Of a DNA stretch of 50,840 bases, positions 8,276 through 20,400 are shown piece by piece (positions within the stretch are counted from its first letter, which is position 1; each line of letters opens with the position of its first letter). The position numbers and the translations under genes were made by a program. The stretch spans positions 3,190,147 to 3,240,986 of the forward strand of contig NC_014387.1 of the NCBI RefSeq assembly GCF_000145035.1, given 5' to 3'. The DNA is from Butyrivibrio proteoclasticus B316 (GTDB taxonomy: Bacteria > Bacillota > Clostridia > Lachnospirales > Lachnospiraceae). A model generated the notes under the pieces. It was given only the letters and a program-made list of their open reading frames with translations, did not search any database and had not been told where the DNA came from.

Positions 8276-9433
8276 TTAGTGGCGGTAGAATTTTCTCATT
8301 GTATCTACCTGTGAACAAAGTGTATCTATCAAATAATCTATTTCTTCTCTGGTCGTCATCATGGACATACTGATACGGATTGTGGATTCCAAAAGATTCT
8401 TATCCAGTCCGATAGCCTTAAGTGTATCAGATACATGAGGGTTGTTCGATGTACATGCACTTCCGGCAGACACATAAATTCCCTTGCTGCTGAGCATATT
8501 GAGCACTGTTTCCGCAGCAAGTCCCCTTATTGAAACACTGACTATGTGTGGCGCTCCCTTGGTCACTTCCGGTCCATTTATCTGAATATCTGATAGCTTT
8601 TCTTTGAGAGATTCCACAAGATATTTCTTGAGCTCATAGAGTTTTTCAATATGAGCATCAAAATCTGTATAGCACATCTTGGCTGCAAGAGCCAGTCCTA
8701 CGATACCCGGTACATTCTCAGTTCCGGATCTCATACCCTTTTGCTGACCGCCTCCGTAGCAGATTGGCACAATCTTGGTTCCCTTTTTGATATATAAAAA
8801 TCCAATTCCCTTAGGTCCATGAATCTTGTGTCCAGATACAGACAAAAGATCTATGTTCATGCTCCTTGGTCTGATCATAACCTTGCCGTAAGCCTGAACT
8901 GCATCTACATGAAAAACTATATCAGGATTAATAGACTTGATAACTCTTCCAGCCTCTTCAATGGGCTCAATTGCACCTATCTCATTATTTACAAACATCA
9001 TTGATACAAGAATTGTATCAGGTCTTATAGCAGCCTTTAAAGTCTCAATATCAACTACACCATCAGGGCCAACAGGAAGGTAAGTAGTCTCAAAGCCTTC
9101 TTTTTCCAAAAAAGTTGTTGTCTCCTGAATGGCAGGATGCTCTATAGAAGTTGTAATGATATGCTGACCGCGCCACTTATTTGCTCTTGCTGCTCCAATT
9201 ACAGCAAGATTATCTGATTCTGTTCCACCTGAAGTAAAAAAGATTTCCTGTGGATCAACTTTCAGAGTACTTGCTATTGTCTCTCTGGCCTGAGCTACTC
9301 TTTCTCCGGAAACTGTTCCCATATGATGAACACTAGAAGCGTTCCCGTACTCCTCTGTCATCGTCTTCACAACAGCAGCTGCGACTTCATCAAACACTCT
9401 GGTTGTTGCTGAATTATCTAAATATGCTTCCAT
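8276..9433 (-). CDS. Cysteine desulfurase (NifS/IscS family)
   Basis: A 385-residue PLP enzyme: EAYLDNSATTR at the N-terminus, HVDAVQAYGK and the PLP lysine in SVSGHKIHGPKGIGF near residue 200, and the catalytic-cysteine loop SAGSACTSNNPHVSDTL near residue 325. It moves sulfur from cysteine to ThiI and probably other acceptors. Its stop lies just after the thiI start region, so the two are coupled. Tight linkage to thiI suggests it is the dedicated tRNA-thiolation desulfurase (NifZ-like role in B. subtilis) rather than the Fe-S assembly enzyme, but this is inference. Confidence 0.95.
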   Translation of the reverse strand: MEAYLDNSATTRVFDEVAAAVVKTMTEEYGNASSVHHMGTVSGERVAQARETIASTLKVDPQEIFFTSGGTESDNLAVIGAARANKWRGQHIITTSIEHPAIQETTTFLEKEGFETTYLPVGPDGVVDIETLKAAIRPDTILVSMMFVNNEIGAIEPIEEAGRVIKSINPDIVFHVDAVQAYGKVMIRPRSMNIDLLSVSGHKIHGPKGIGFLYIKKGTKIVPICYGGGQQKGMRSGTENVPGIVGLALAAKMCYTDFDAHIEKLYELKKYLVESLKEKLSDIQINGPEVTKGAPHIVSVSIRGLAAETVLNMLSSKGIYVSAGSACTSNNPHVSDTLKAIGLDKNLLESTIRISMSMMTTREEIDYLIDTLCSQVDTMRKFYRH

Positions 9434-9463
9434 TTTCTAATTACCTTGATTCATATATTTATA

Positions 9464-10216
9464 TCAACCTTCAAGATGATACATAAGCCATGAAATAATC
9501 GTAAATCCCGCTGTCTCTGTACGTAAAATTCTCTTTCCAAGCGTAATTGGCATTATATCATTTTCTCTGCAAAGGTCAATCTCCTGCTCTGAGAAGCCGC
9601 CTTCCGGTCCAATGAAAACAGCGATGTTCTGTCCCGGCTTAATATTCTCTATAATGCGCTTGGTTTCTTCTATTCCTTTGGCATTCTCGTAAGGAATTAT
9701 CTTAACATCCATATCCTTGGCAAATTCCACAGCCTGTTTCATAGTCATAGGCATGGTCACTTCCGGAATGATTGCTCTTTTGCTCTGCTTGGCAGCTGCC
9801 TCAGAAATAGCCTGCCATCTTTTTATCTTATTCTCTGCCTTTTTATCATCCAGTTTGACAACGCATCTCTTGGTTGACATAGGAACTATCTGAAATGCGC
9901 CAAGTTCAACGGCTTTCTGTATAATAAGCTCCATTTTATCAACCTTGGGAAGTCCCTGGAAAAGATATATCTTGGAAGGCAGTTCATTACCCACCTTCTC
10001 GATAAAGCACAGATGTCCGATCACGCTGGAGTCAGTGATATCTTCTATTTCATAAAAGATCTCTTTGCCCTCGTCATCATCCCTTATGCTGACAGAAAAC
10101 TGTTCACCCTTCTGCATACGAAGGACGTTGGCAATATGATTATAATCATTTCCTGTGATCTCAACAGTTTTAAAATCAGGCGTAACCTGACTACTCTCAA
10201 CAAAAAAGTGATACAT
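9464..10216 (-). CDS. rsmE: 16S rRNA m3U1498 methyltransferase RsmE
   Basis: A 250-residue SPOUT-class methyltransferase. The N-terminal PUA-like part contains HIANVLRMQKGEQF, and the knot region shows the standard motifs AVFIGPEGGFSEQEI and LGKRILRTETA near the C-terminus. It methylates U1498 in 16S rRNA. The ATG shares one base with the prmA stop (TAATG), and GAGGAAG lies upstream, so the pair is coupled. The position after dnaJ-prmA is conserved across Firmicutes (yqeU). Confidence 0.96.
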   Translation of the reverse strand: MYHFFVESSQVTPDFKTVEITGNDYNHIANVLRMQKGEQFSVSIRDDDEGKEIFYEIEDITDSSVIGHLCFIEKVGNELPSKIYLFQGLPKVDKMELIIQKAVELGAFQIVPMSTKRCVVKLDDKKAENKIKRWQAISEAAAKQSKRAIIPEVTMPMTMKQAVEFAKDMDVKIIPYENAKGIEETKRIIENIKPGQNIAVFIGPEGGFSEQEIDLCRENDIMPITLGKRILRTETAGFTIISWLMYHLEG

Positions 10217-11253
10217 TAATTCTTCCTCGAAGTGATTGAAACCCAGTCTCCCTGATGATGAATCTCAAGAATCTCGAGTCCGGCATCAAGATGTGCTTTT
10301 TTAACTTCTTCTTCCTTGGTGTTAATAATACCAGATGTAATATATATTCCGCCCTTTTTGAGCTGATTCAGGATAACCGGAGTAAGCGGAACCAGAACAT
10401 TGGCCAGAATATTGGCAACAACAATGTCATACTTATCGTACCCAACTGTATCCTGAACTGCCTTATCATCAATGATATTGCCAATCATCATATCAAACTT
10501 ATCTGCAGCTATACCATTGTTCTCCATATTCTCTTTAACAGCAGGGACCGCACATTTATCAAGGTCAGTTCCAACTGCATGCTTAGCTCCGAACATAAGA
10601 GCCAGAATTGATAATACACCGCTTCCGGTACCAACGTCCAAAAGCTCAGTTTCTGAAGTAACATACTTCTTAAGCATTCTAATGCAAAGCTGTGTAGTCT
10701 CATGCATTCCGGTTCCAAAAGCTGTGCCGGGATCAATATGCAGAACCATCTCAGCTTTATCCTTGTCATCTTCCGTTTCCTTCTCCCAGGATGGGATAAC
10801 CAGGATATCATCTATATAAAACTTATGGAAATACTGCTTCCAGTTATTAATCCAGTCTATATCCTCAGTAACGTCTACAGAGATAGTGCCATCTCCAATA
10901 TCTGAAAAGCTCTTAAGTTCATCAAGCTTCTCTCTGATAGCCGCCTGCATCTGCTCAGGAGTTCTCTTCTCCTGTACATATTCTCCGTTCTCATCAGGAA
11001 GTTCGACTGTAAGCATATTCTCATCGTCAATCTCCAAAAAGAAATTAAGATAAGCCACACCACTGTCAATTCCGGTATCCTTCTCATCAGGTTCAAGCTC
11101 AGGAGCATCTATGAACATCTGCTCTTTATCAGCTGCTGAAAGAGGTGCGTTATCTTCAATCTGTGCACCCTCAAGTCCTATATCCTCCAAATAGCTGATA
11201 ATGATATCTTCAGATTCTTCATTGGTACGTACTCTAAATCTCATCCATTTCAT
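10216..11253 (-). CDS. prmA: Ribosomal protein L11 methyltransferase PrmA
   Basis: A 345-residue methyltransferase. The C-terminal half holds the PrmA motifs: DPGTAFGTGMHETTQLCI near residue 170, LLDVGTGSGVLSI, and the NILANVL motif near residue 275. The N-terminal half, with acidic inserts, is the substrate-recognition part and is slightly longer than in E. coli PrmA (293 residues). It trimethylates ribosomal protein L11. A long hairpin separates it from dnaJ, so it may be partly uncoupled from heat-shock expression. The start at 11253 has GAGGA about ten bases upstream; ATG 11244 is a possible alternative. Confidence 0.95.
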   Translation of the reverse strand: MKWMRFRVRTNEESEDIIISYLEDIGLEGAQIEDNAPLSAADKEQMFIDAPELEPDEKDTGIDSGVAYLNFFLEIDDENMLTVELPDENGEYVQEKRTPEQMQAAIREKLDELKSFSDIGDGTISVDVTEDIDWINNWKQYFHKFYIDDILVIPSWEKETEDDKDKAEMVLHIDPGTAFGTGMHETTQLCIRMLKKYVTSETELLDVGTGSGVLSILALMFGAKHAVGTDLDKCAVPAVKENMENNGIAADKFDMMIGNIIDDKAVQDTVGYDKYDIVVANILANVLVPLTPVILNQLKKGGIYITSGIINTKEEEVKKAHLDAGLEILEIHHQGDWVSITSRKN

Positions 11254-11285
11254 AATAAATTATCCTCTATATATAACGCACAAAT

Positions 11286-11324
11286 ACTTCCGTAGTTAAT
11301 ATACACTACTTTAACTACGGAAGT
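11286..11324 (-). terminator. Perfect 14-bp hairpin between dnaJ and prmA
   Basis: Arms 11286-11299 (ACTTCCGTAGTTAA) and 11311-11324 are perfectly complementary with an 11-base loop. On the minus strand the stem is followed by ATTTGTG, a poor T tract, so it may be a partial terminator or an mRNA-processing/stability hairpin. Confidence 0.55.
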
Positions 11325-11353
11325 ATAACATATCTGTCAATATTTTATGAATT

Positions 11354-12529
11354 TTACTTGAAGAAGCCCTTCTTTTTCCTGCCACCATTGTCCGGGCCTT
11401 TATCATCACTGCCGCCCATAACTCTGTCTGCTGCTCCAAGAGAATCACCTGTCTTCTCATCAAACTGCTTGAGAAGTTCCTTGGCTTCCTTGGAAATCTT
11501 CTCAGGGATCTGAACTACAAGAGTCACATAATGATCGCCTCTTGAATCCTTGTCTCTAAGTGAAGGAACGCCCTTTCCACGAAGTCTTACTCTGGTATCA
11601 GTCTGTGTTCCCGGCTTAACATCATAAGCTACCTTACCATCTACAGTATCAATGATAACTGTGCCACCAAGGGTAGCAATAGCAAATGACATCGGAACTA
11701 CGGAGTAAATATCATATCCTTCTCTTTGGAAAATAGGATGATCTGATACAACTACCTCTACTAAAAGGTCTCCTCTAGGTCCGCCATTAACTCCGGGCTC
11801 ACCCTTTTCTCTGATTCTGACGCTCTGACCATTATCTATACCTGCAGGAATTGAAACCTTGATCTTCTTCCTGCTGGCAATGTACCCTGTGCCGTGGCAA
11901 TCCACGCACTTGTCCTTGATAACCTTACCGGTACCACCACATTCAGGACATGTCTGAACATTTCTGACAGTTCCAAAGAATGACTGCTGAGTATAAACAA
12001 TCTGTCCCTTACCACCACACTTAGAACATGTCTGAGCTGATGTTCCGGGCTTAGCACCTGTACCATGACATGTTGGGCATGGATCCTTGATGGTAAGCTC
12101 AAGCTCTTTCTCACATCCAAATACAGCCTCAAGGAATGTGATCCTCACGCTGGCACGCAAATTAGCACCCTTGGAAGGGCCTGTTCTTGCACCGCCTCTG
12201 GCTCTGCCGCCACCAAAGAAATCTCCAAATATATCTCCGAAAATATCTCCGAAATCAGCACCATTGAAATCAAAGCCACCAAAGCCGCCCTGACCGCCAT
12301 CAAATGCAGCATGACCAAACTGATCATACTGACGTCTCTTCTCCGGGTCACTCAGTACAGCATAAGCCTCTGATGCCTCTTTAAACTTCTCAGCTGCAGC
12401 CTCATCTCCCGGGTTCATATCCGGATGATACTTCTTGGCAAGCACTCTGTATGCTTTTTTAATCTCATCCTCACTTGCGCCTTTACTTACGCCAAGGACT
12501 TCATAATAATCACGCTTCTGTTCTGCCAT
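11354..12529 (-). CDS. dnaJ: Chaperone DnaJ
   Basis: A 391-residue class I J-protein. In order: J domain with [10 protein letters not shown] (HPD motif near residue 35), a long Gly/Phe-rich linker ([20 protein letters not shown]), four CxxCxGxG zinc repeats ([32 protein letters not shown], residues about 150-215) and the C-terminal substrate-binding domains. It stimulates DnaK and delivers unfolded clients. The start has GGAG close by. Fourth gene of the CIRCE-controlled operon, separated from dnaK by a strong hairpin. Confidence 0.98.
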   Translation of the reverse strand: MAEQKRDYYEVLGVSKGASEDEIKKAYRVLAKKYHPDMNPGDEAAAEKFKEASEAYAVLSDPEKRRQYDQFGHAAFDGGQGGFGGFDFNGADFGDIFGDIFGDFFGGGRARGGARTGPSKGANLRASVRITFLEAVFGCEKELELTIKDPCPTCHGTGAKPGTSAQTCSKCGGKGQIVYTQQSFFGTVRNVQTCPECGGTGKVIKDKCVDCHGTGYIASRKKIKVSIPAGIDNGQSVRIREKGEPGVNGGPRGDLLVEVVVSDHPIFQREGYDIYSVVPMSFAIATLGGTVIIDTVDGKVAYDVKPGTQTDTRVRLRGKGVPSLRDKDSRGDHYVTLVVQIPEKISKEAKELLKQFDEKTGDSLGAADRVMGGSDDKGPDNGGRKKKGFFK

Positions 12530-12559
12530 ATTACTCCTGAATAATTCTATATAATAAGC

Positions 12560-12605
12560 ATACTGCTACTGTTCACTGCGCCTTTGTAGTGAACAGTAAC
12601 AGTAT
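12560..12605 (-). other. 18-bp stem-loop in the dnaK-dnaJ spacer
   Basis: Arms 12560-12577 and 12588-12605 pair over 18 positions, all Watson-Crick except one G-U pair on the minus strand, with a 10-base loop. No proper T tract follows on the minus strand. It most likely stabilises or marks processing of the heat-shock mRNA, or attenuates dnaJ relative to dnaK. Confidence 0.6.
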
Positions 12606-12640
12606 AATACCATCATCAGTAAAATAAAATTATAAAAGAA

Positions 12641-14539
<1,899 letters not shown>

Positions 14540-14604
14540 TTATTTGAATAATGTACAAATCATCTGAATTTTCGGATTGCTTAATTGCTGCAATCCTATA
14601 TCAC

Positions 14605-15306
14605 TTATTGTGCAACAGCTACCATGCTATGTCTGAGCACGGTGTCGTGGAATTTATATCCCTTTTGAAGTTCCTGTGCAACTATTCCTGATTCATATTC
14701 TCCACTTTCTACCTGCATTACTGCATTGTGAAGATTTGGATCAAACTCTTTACCCACAGCTTCAATCGGGGTTACCCCAAGATTTTCAAGCTCTGTAACA
14801 AGCTGCTTGTAAATCTTGTTCATGCCTTCTGCAAAAGCTCCATCTTTTTCATTTTCTGGAACTGCTGCAAGGCCTCTCTCAAAATTGTCTATAACAGGAA
14901 GAAGCTTCTCTAATACATTACTCTGACCCTGCTCAAACATCTGAGCCTTCTCTTTGTCAGTTCTCTTCCTGAAGTTATCGAACTCAGCCATCTGTCTCAT
15001 GACACGGTCATTAAGCTCGTCAACTTTTTCTTTAAGTGGATCTTTCTTGTCCTTCTTGGCGAAAGGATTCTTTTTCTTGTGTTCCTTGCCTTCGGCATTG
15101 TCTTCAGAAGTCTTATCTTCAGCTGTATCCTCAGATGTCTCTTCAGCTACAGTCTCTGTCTCAGCAGCACTATCTGCTGCCTCGTCAGCCTTTTTATCTG
15201 TAGCCTCAGCCTTCTCTTTGGCTTCAGCCTCAAGTTCTTCCATGATATTCTCAAGGACTTCTTTGTCCTGCTCGCTTACAGGCTTGTTCTTGTCTGTGTT
15301 ACTCAA
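14605..15306 (-). CDS. grpE: Nucleotide exchange factor GrpE
   Basis: A 233-residue GrpE. The first 90 residues are a Lys/Glu/Ala-rich, highly charged low-complexity segment; the coiled coil and C-terminal beta domain follow (MAEFDNFRKRTDKEK, GVTPIEAVGKEFDPNLHNAVMQVE). It releases ADP from DnaK. The start codon is TTG at 15306, placed eight bases after AGGAGG; an earlier TTG in that spacer runs at once into a stop. Second gene of the operon. Confidence 0.97.
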   Translation of the reverse strand: MSNTDKNKPVSEQDKEVLENIMEELEAEAKEKAEATDKKADEAADSAAETETVAEETSEDTAEDKTSEDNAEGKEHKKKNPFAKKDKKDPLKEKVDELNDRVMRQMAEFDNFRKRTDKEKAQMFEQGQSNVLEKLLPVIDNFERGLAAVPENEKDGAFAEGMNKIYKQLVTELENLGVTPIEAVGKEFDPNLHNAVMQVESGEYESGIVAQELQKGYKFHDTVLRHSMVAVAQ

Positions 15307-15353
15307 ATCAACTGCCTCCTATACAAATCTTTCTATCTCAAAATGCACATTTG

Positions 15354-16385
15354 CTAATCCTTCTTATACAGATCATCAAGCGCATGCCTCATATTCTTAA
15401 GTGTAGTGATTACCTTGTCGTAATCCATTCTCTTAGGTCCGATGATACCAACTGTACCCTTCATTCCATCTCCGAGCTCATATGTTGCTGTTACAACACT
15501 GCAATCCTTCATGGCCTGGACAGGAGTTTCATTACCTATGTATACCTGAATTCCAGTCTCCTCGGCGTCTGCTGAAAGAGTTCCCTCTACGATACTGGAC
15601 AAGTCCTTGGTATCTTCAAAGGTACTGATCAATTCGCTGGCCTTGGCAGAATCTGTAAGCTCCGGATACTTGAAAATATTCATCGTACCACTTGTATATA
15701 TCTGAAGATCCTCATCTGCTGTAATTGACTCTGCTGCTGCATCTATAACATTGCCGATGATCTCACTATGGATTCCCGCTTCCTGCTTGACTGCAGCTAT
15801 TAATCCAAGATTTATGTCCTCAACAGCAAGTCCGTCAAGTCTGGTATTCATCAAGATGTTAAGCTTGAGCATCGTAGCATCATCAAGTACTTCCTCTACA
15901 GTGATGATCTTGTTCTTGATAACATTGCCTTCTATCACTATGGTTGCCAACAGATGTTCATCATCAACCTTGGATATCTGTATGAATTTAAGTTTATTCT
16001 TCCTGATCTGAGGAGCAGAGATCATAGTGGCGTAATTCGTATCAACTGCAAGAGTCTTGGCCACCTGCTTGAGAAGATTCTCAAGCTTCTCTTCCTTATC
16101 AAGAAGCATTTCCTTCATGTTCTCAACTTCAGCTTCCTTGTCCCTGAGCATCTCATCAACATATACTCTGTAGCCCATATCTGATGGAATACGTCCGGCT
16201 GAGGTGTGCGGCTGAATTATAAGCCCCATCTCTTCAAGGTCTGCCATTTCATTACGTATTGTAGCTGAGCTAAGGTTAAGGTCTGTATATTTGGAAATCG
16301 TTCTACTGCCAACAGGCTCTCCCGTTTCCAAATAATTCTTGACTATAGCATGAAGTATTTTTCTTTTTCTCTCGTCTAATTCCAT
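15354..16385 (-). CDS. hrcA: Heat-inducible repressor HrcA
   Basis: About 343 residues with an N-terminal winged helix (ELDERKRKILHAIVKNYLETGEPVGSRTISKY, LSSATIRNEMADLEEMGL, written here in parts) followed by the GAF-like HrcA domain with the ending IGPKRMDYDKVITTL. It binds CIRCE and represses the dnaK operon; GroESL refolds and activates it. ATG 16385 is chosen because AGGAAGGG lies upstream and because longer in-frame starts, up to 16454, fall inside or beside the CIRCE element that must be upstream of the coding sequence. Confidence 0.97.
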   Translation of the reverse strand: MELDERKRKILHAIVKNYLETGEPVGSRTISKYTDLNLSSATIRNEMADLEEMGLIIQPHTSAGRIPSDMGYRVYVDEMLRDKEAEVENMKEMLLDKEEKLENLLKQVAKTLAVDTNYATMISAPQIRKNKLKFIQISKVDDEHLLATIVIEGNVIKNKIITVEEVLDDATMLKLNILMNTRLDGLAVEDINLGLIAAVKQEAGIHSEIIGNVIDAAAESITADEDLQIYTSGTMNIFKYPELTDSAKASELISTFEDTKDLSSIVEGTLSADAEETGIQVYIGNETPVQAMKDCSVVTATYELGDGMKGTVGIIGPKRMDYDKVITTLKNMRHALDDLYKKD

Positions 16386-16443
16386 AAGCCCTTCCTCTGT
16401 AATCACCGGTAAATTCATTGGAATGGTATTGATTTTTGAAGTG

Positions 16444-16470
16444 TTAGCACTCACTTCATTTGAGTGCTAA
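16444..16470 (-). promoter_or_regulatory. CIRCE operator
   Basis: A perfect CIRCE: TTAGCACTC (16444-16452), nine bases, GAGTGCTAA (16462-16470). It lies between the promoter and the hrcA start, the classical place for HrcA repression of hrcA-grpE-dnaK-dnaJ. Confidence 0.98.
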
Positions 16471-16485
16471 CATCTTCTGTATCAT

Positions 16486-16514
16486 AAGTTATCACTATGA
16501 AGCTCACATGTCAA
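16486..16514 (-). promoter_or_regulatory. Promoter of the hrcA-grpE-dnaK-dnaJ operon
   Basis: On the minus strand TTGACA (16509-16514), a 17-base spacer and TAACTT (16486-16491) place the transcript start just upstream of CIRCE. The -35 is perfect; the -10 is weak. Confidence 0.65.
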
Positions 16515-16559
16515 CCTTGCTTTTATAAAATAAATGTTAATAGTCTTTTTTCATAGAAA

Positions 16560-16586
16560 TAGGAGCCTGCTAAAAGCAAGCTCCTA
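16560..16586 (-). terminator. Terminator after the cohesin-like gene
   Basis: TAGGAGC pairs with GCTCCTA and an inner TGC/GCA extends the stem, loop TAAAA. On the minus strand it is followed by TTTCTATG. It lies 17 bases after the stop of the cohesin-like gene and upstream of the hrcA promoter. Confidence 0.6.
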
Positions 16587-16602
16587 CTTATTAACTAATA
16601 TA

Positions 16603-17406
16603 TCAGCCGCCTAATTTCTCAAGCAGACCTTTAACTTTTATAGATACTGGAGCAGATGGCTCAGAATAAACTTTTTCCTTGCCCTGCTTCTGGTAAGCCT
16701 TAACCTGGAAATAATATGTTCTGTTCTTGTTTACCCATAAGTTATTGTAGCTGTTTCCAGAAGTTGAACCAAGCACTTTATATGTTCCATTTTCTGACTC
16801 AGCACGGTAAACTGTGTAGCCATCAGCACCCGGAACTTCATCCCATGATACATCTACTCCGATAAGTCCCTGTGTAGCCTGAACATTTGCAGGAGCTACA
16901 AGCTTAGGTCTTCCAACCTCAACCGTATCATCAAGTACAACATTTGTCAAAACATCTTTATCGCCATCACTTATCTGGAATACTTCTGTTTTAAATGTAG
17001 TACTCTGGCTCTCAATTCCAGGTTTAACATAGAATGTAAGTGTTAAAAGAGATCCCTTAACATACTTGCCTTCATCATGTACGAATGCGAAAGAAACACC
17101 TGTCTGGTCGCCTTCCTTATAATCCTTGTTGAAGTCTCTTTCGCTGAAATTGACGTTTCCCTTACCCTGTGCAAGTGTGAGAACTTCAGGATCATATAAA
17201 ACTGCTATTCTTCCATCAGTAACTCTTGTTTTATCAAACTTAAGTTCATATGTAACAACAGGATTGCTTTCCTTACCTGATACACTTGTAACTGTATGAA
17301 TTGGTTCGCTGTCAGCCGCATGTGCTGTTGTTGCAGGCAGTCCAGCGAAAAGAATAAGTGAAGTCATTCCGAGAACGAAAGCTTTTTTAATAGACTTAAT
17401 CATCAT
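16603..17406 (-). CDS. Secreted cohesin-like plus fibronectin type III protein
   Basis: About 267 residues. A signal peptide (KSIKKAFVLGMTSLILFAGL, cleavage near AHAADSE) is followed by a cohesin-like beta-sandwich (residues about 35-165) with the hallmark LYDPEVLTL near the front and LLTLTFYVKPG near the end. One Fn3 domain follows (residues about 170-260: PANVQATQG, VSWDEVPGADGYTVYRA). No sortase motif, membrane anchor or S-layer domain is present, so it should be released or held by a partner. The ATGs at 17406/17403 follow AAGGAGG and overlap the stop of the dockerin-bearing protease gene upstream, so the two proteins are made together. Cohesin domains bind dockerins in cellulosomes; that this one binds the neighbouring protease is inferred. 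Confidence 0.8.
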   Translation of the reverse strand: MMIKSIKKAFVLGMTSLILFAGLPATTAHAADSEPIHTVTSVSGKESNPVVTYELKFDKTRVTDGRIAVLYDPEVLTLAQGKGNVNFSERDFNKDYKEGDQTGVSFAFVHDEGKYVKGSLLTLTFYVKPGIESQSTTFKTEVFQISDGDKDVLTNVVLDDTVEVGRPKLVAPANVQATQGLIGVDVSWDEVPGADGYTVYRAESENGTYKVLGSTSGNSYNNLWVNKNRTYYFQVKAYQKQGKEKVYSEPSAPVSIKVKGLLEKLGG

Positions 17407-20400
17407 TCTCTCCTCCTTCTGTAGTTTCTTCTGAAGCTGCATCTGCAGATGAATCTGAGCTTTCTGCACTAGCTTCTACACTAGCCTCATCGGCTGAATT
17501 ATCTTTTTTCTCATCGTTAATATCATAGAATATTTCTTCAGATGAATCCTCATCAGCTTCATCAACTGCTGTTTCATCTACAGAAGAATTATCTGTGCTT
17601 GCATCCTCAACGGACTCATCATCAGGATCTTCTGTGCCATTCCAGCCGCCGCGCTTTGTAACTGTTACTTTTACTTCAGCTGAAAGATGATTGCCATCCT
17701 TATCAGTAGCAACTGTTGTAGCTGTTACTACAGCTGTTCCTTCCTTAACACCTGTGATGACACCGTTTGCATTTACTGTTGCAACGCTCTCATCAGAAGA
17801 TGTCCATTCTACTCCGTCATAGCCTTCTTCAAGCCACTTAGGACCAACTGTTGCAACTACCTGTGTTCTAGAGCGCTCTCTTACAGATACTTCTGTCTTA
17901 TCCAAAGTGATCTCTGTTACAAACTTAGTATCAGCATGACCTGTGTTATTGAAACGATATACAGATGTATTCAAAGCATAGTCAAATACTTCTACATAGA
18001 AAACATCTTCAGGAGCATCAATAGTAACTACAGAATCAACACCCTTTTCAAGCTGGTTAACAGCATATCTGCTAACGATATCGCCATTTCTGTTAAGTAT
18101 AAGAACAGATGATACATATCTGTTATCATAAACAGAAATATTGTACTTGCCATCTTCATTCTGAGCAGCACCTACAATTTCAGGCTCAGTATTATCGATA
18201 GCAATAGGTGTTGTAAGGTAAAGTCCCTTACCCTTAAGTGTAGTTGGATCTTCTACATTATCATAGTAGCTTGGAACTGCCTCAAGTGTAACATCAACTT
18301 CTACACCATCTTCAAGAGCATTACCATCCTTATCAGTTCCTTTCCACATGAGATCAAGATACTGGATGTAATTCTCCCACTGGCCCTGATAAATGAATGC
18401 TGCATAGTTCTCAAGCTGAGTATCCTCGTAGTAAACTTCTCCAGTATTTCTGTCTGTGATAGACATGATAACTCTGCTTGCATTTCTGATAAGTGAGTAG
18501 TACATACTTCCAAGTGCTGTTCCATTCTGTGAGCTGATAGCATTTCTGTCAGGAACATACTGAGCATCATCAGTAACAAGATTAGGAATAAAGTACATCT
18601 CGTTTTCAGATGAGTAATCACCTAATGGGTACACTGACAGGAAGTTAGTCTTGGAGATACCTGTATATGTCTGTGCGCTGTACGCAGGATTGTGTACGCT
18701 CTCTTCAAAGTCAAAGTCTTCAAACATTGAAGAATCCATCCAGCTTCCATAGAAAGCAAGGAAAGGAACTGAGAGATCCACATTACCCTTTACATATACG
18801 AAACCATCTACATAAATACCATTCTCAAAGCCTGCAAGATATTCTCTGTCAGCGTCTGAAAGATTGATATTTACATTAACTGTAGTCTGATCTGTAACTC
18901 TTACAACCTCAAGTCCAAGATTTGCAACATCTGACTTGCCATTCAAAACCTTACCAAACAGATATACGTCCTTAGTATTAAGAACTCCATCATCATTCAG
19001 ATCAAAGTAATCCTGATTCTGATCAATAACCTGATTCTCAGCTGAATCATTTATTACCTGAAGTAATGCCTTTCTGTCGTCTTTGTTAACTGTACCATCG
19101 GCATTGATGTCATATACAAGTGCTGTATCACTAGCAGAAAGAGAAACAGAAGGATTAAGTACATGTGATGATCCTGCAAAATATGTGATACCGCTCTGTT
19201 CATAGAGCTGCTCAGTCATTACTGTAGAGTCAAGTACATAGTACTGAGGAACATCTGTCATGTTGTAAACATCAAAAGCAAAACTATAATTTCCGCTCTT
19301 CTCAGGATCTTCGCCGAGAACAACCTTAACCTTACCATCGTTTCCAGCCTTGTCTCCTACAAGAACATATGAAGGAGTAGAAACTGCGTTATATACATTT
19401 GCAAGACCTGCACCCTGTGATCTAGGTGAGAACTCAGGAGCGCTAGGATCGTTATCCTCGTGAAGAGGAATAGCTGTACTCATGAGAAGTGTCTGTGCCA
19501 GTGTACGAACGGAAAGACCTGTCTTGTCTGCAAGTCCATTTTCACGGATATACTGTTCTACAAGTGCACTCTGACCTGAAATAGAAGGAGCAGCCATTGA
19601 AGTTCCGCTCATCAGACCATATGTACCACCGTCTCTTGTTGAATAGATGTTTCCACCAGGTGCTGTAATCTCAGGCTTAAGATCAAGAGAACTTGGAACA
19701 CCATATGATGAGAAATCACTCATTGTATATCCATCAGATGTATCTGTCTTAACGCCAATCTTGGAAGAAACAGTGATTGTTCCCGCAAAAGCATTATCTG
19801 CTATCTGCTCAGAATCAGCTGCAATTATCTGTGCATCTGCAAGAGTGATCGATACTGCAGGAATAACAGCTGTGCTGCCCTGAAGTGTCATGCTGATCGT
19901 ACCAGGCTGATTGTTATAAATAATAACAGCCTTAGCGCCTGCTGCTTCAGCATTCATCTGCTTCTCACCAAATGTGATGGCTCCACGCTGAACAAATACA
20001 ATCTTATCAGTAACATCCAGTCCCTCATAATCCGTAGGCACGCCAGTTCCGGCAATAAGTACAAATGGATAATCTGTTCCGTTTCCTGTTGTATCCAAAG
20101 TAGCAAACTTAGGAGCAAGTGTATCATTACCATCTGTATAGAAAATCTTCTTGCCATCAGCTGTTGCAAAGTAGTTACCAACCATTCCGTTATTAACAGC
20201 ACTTGCTACAGTAAGCGCATTTGTATATGATCCCGGTGATCCTACTGTATCCTGGTTAACATCCTTGCTGAGGTTAACACCATATGTTGAATCATCAGTC
20301 CAACGTCCGGAGTTACCTGCTGAAATAGATACTACAGTGCTTGTTCCCTCAAGCTTTTTGAAGATTCCGTTTACATATTCTTCTGAATCTGAAGAGTAAC

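Noticed and set aside
16386..16454. HrcA start at 16454
   Set aside because: That start lies within the CIRCE element and has no ribosome site, whereas ATG 16385 does.
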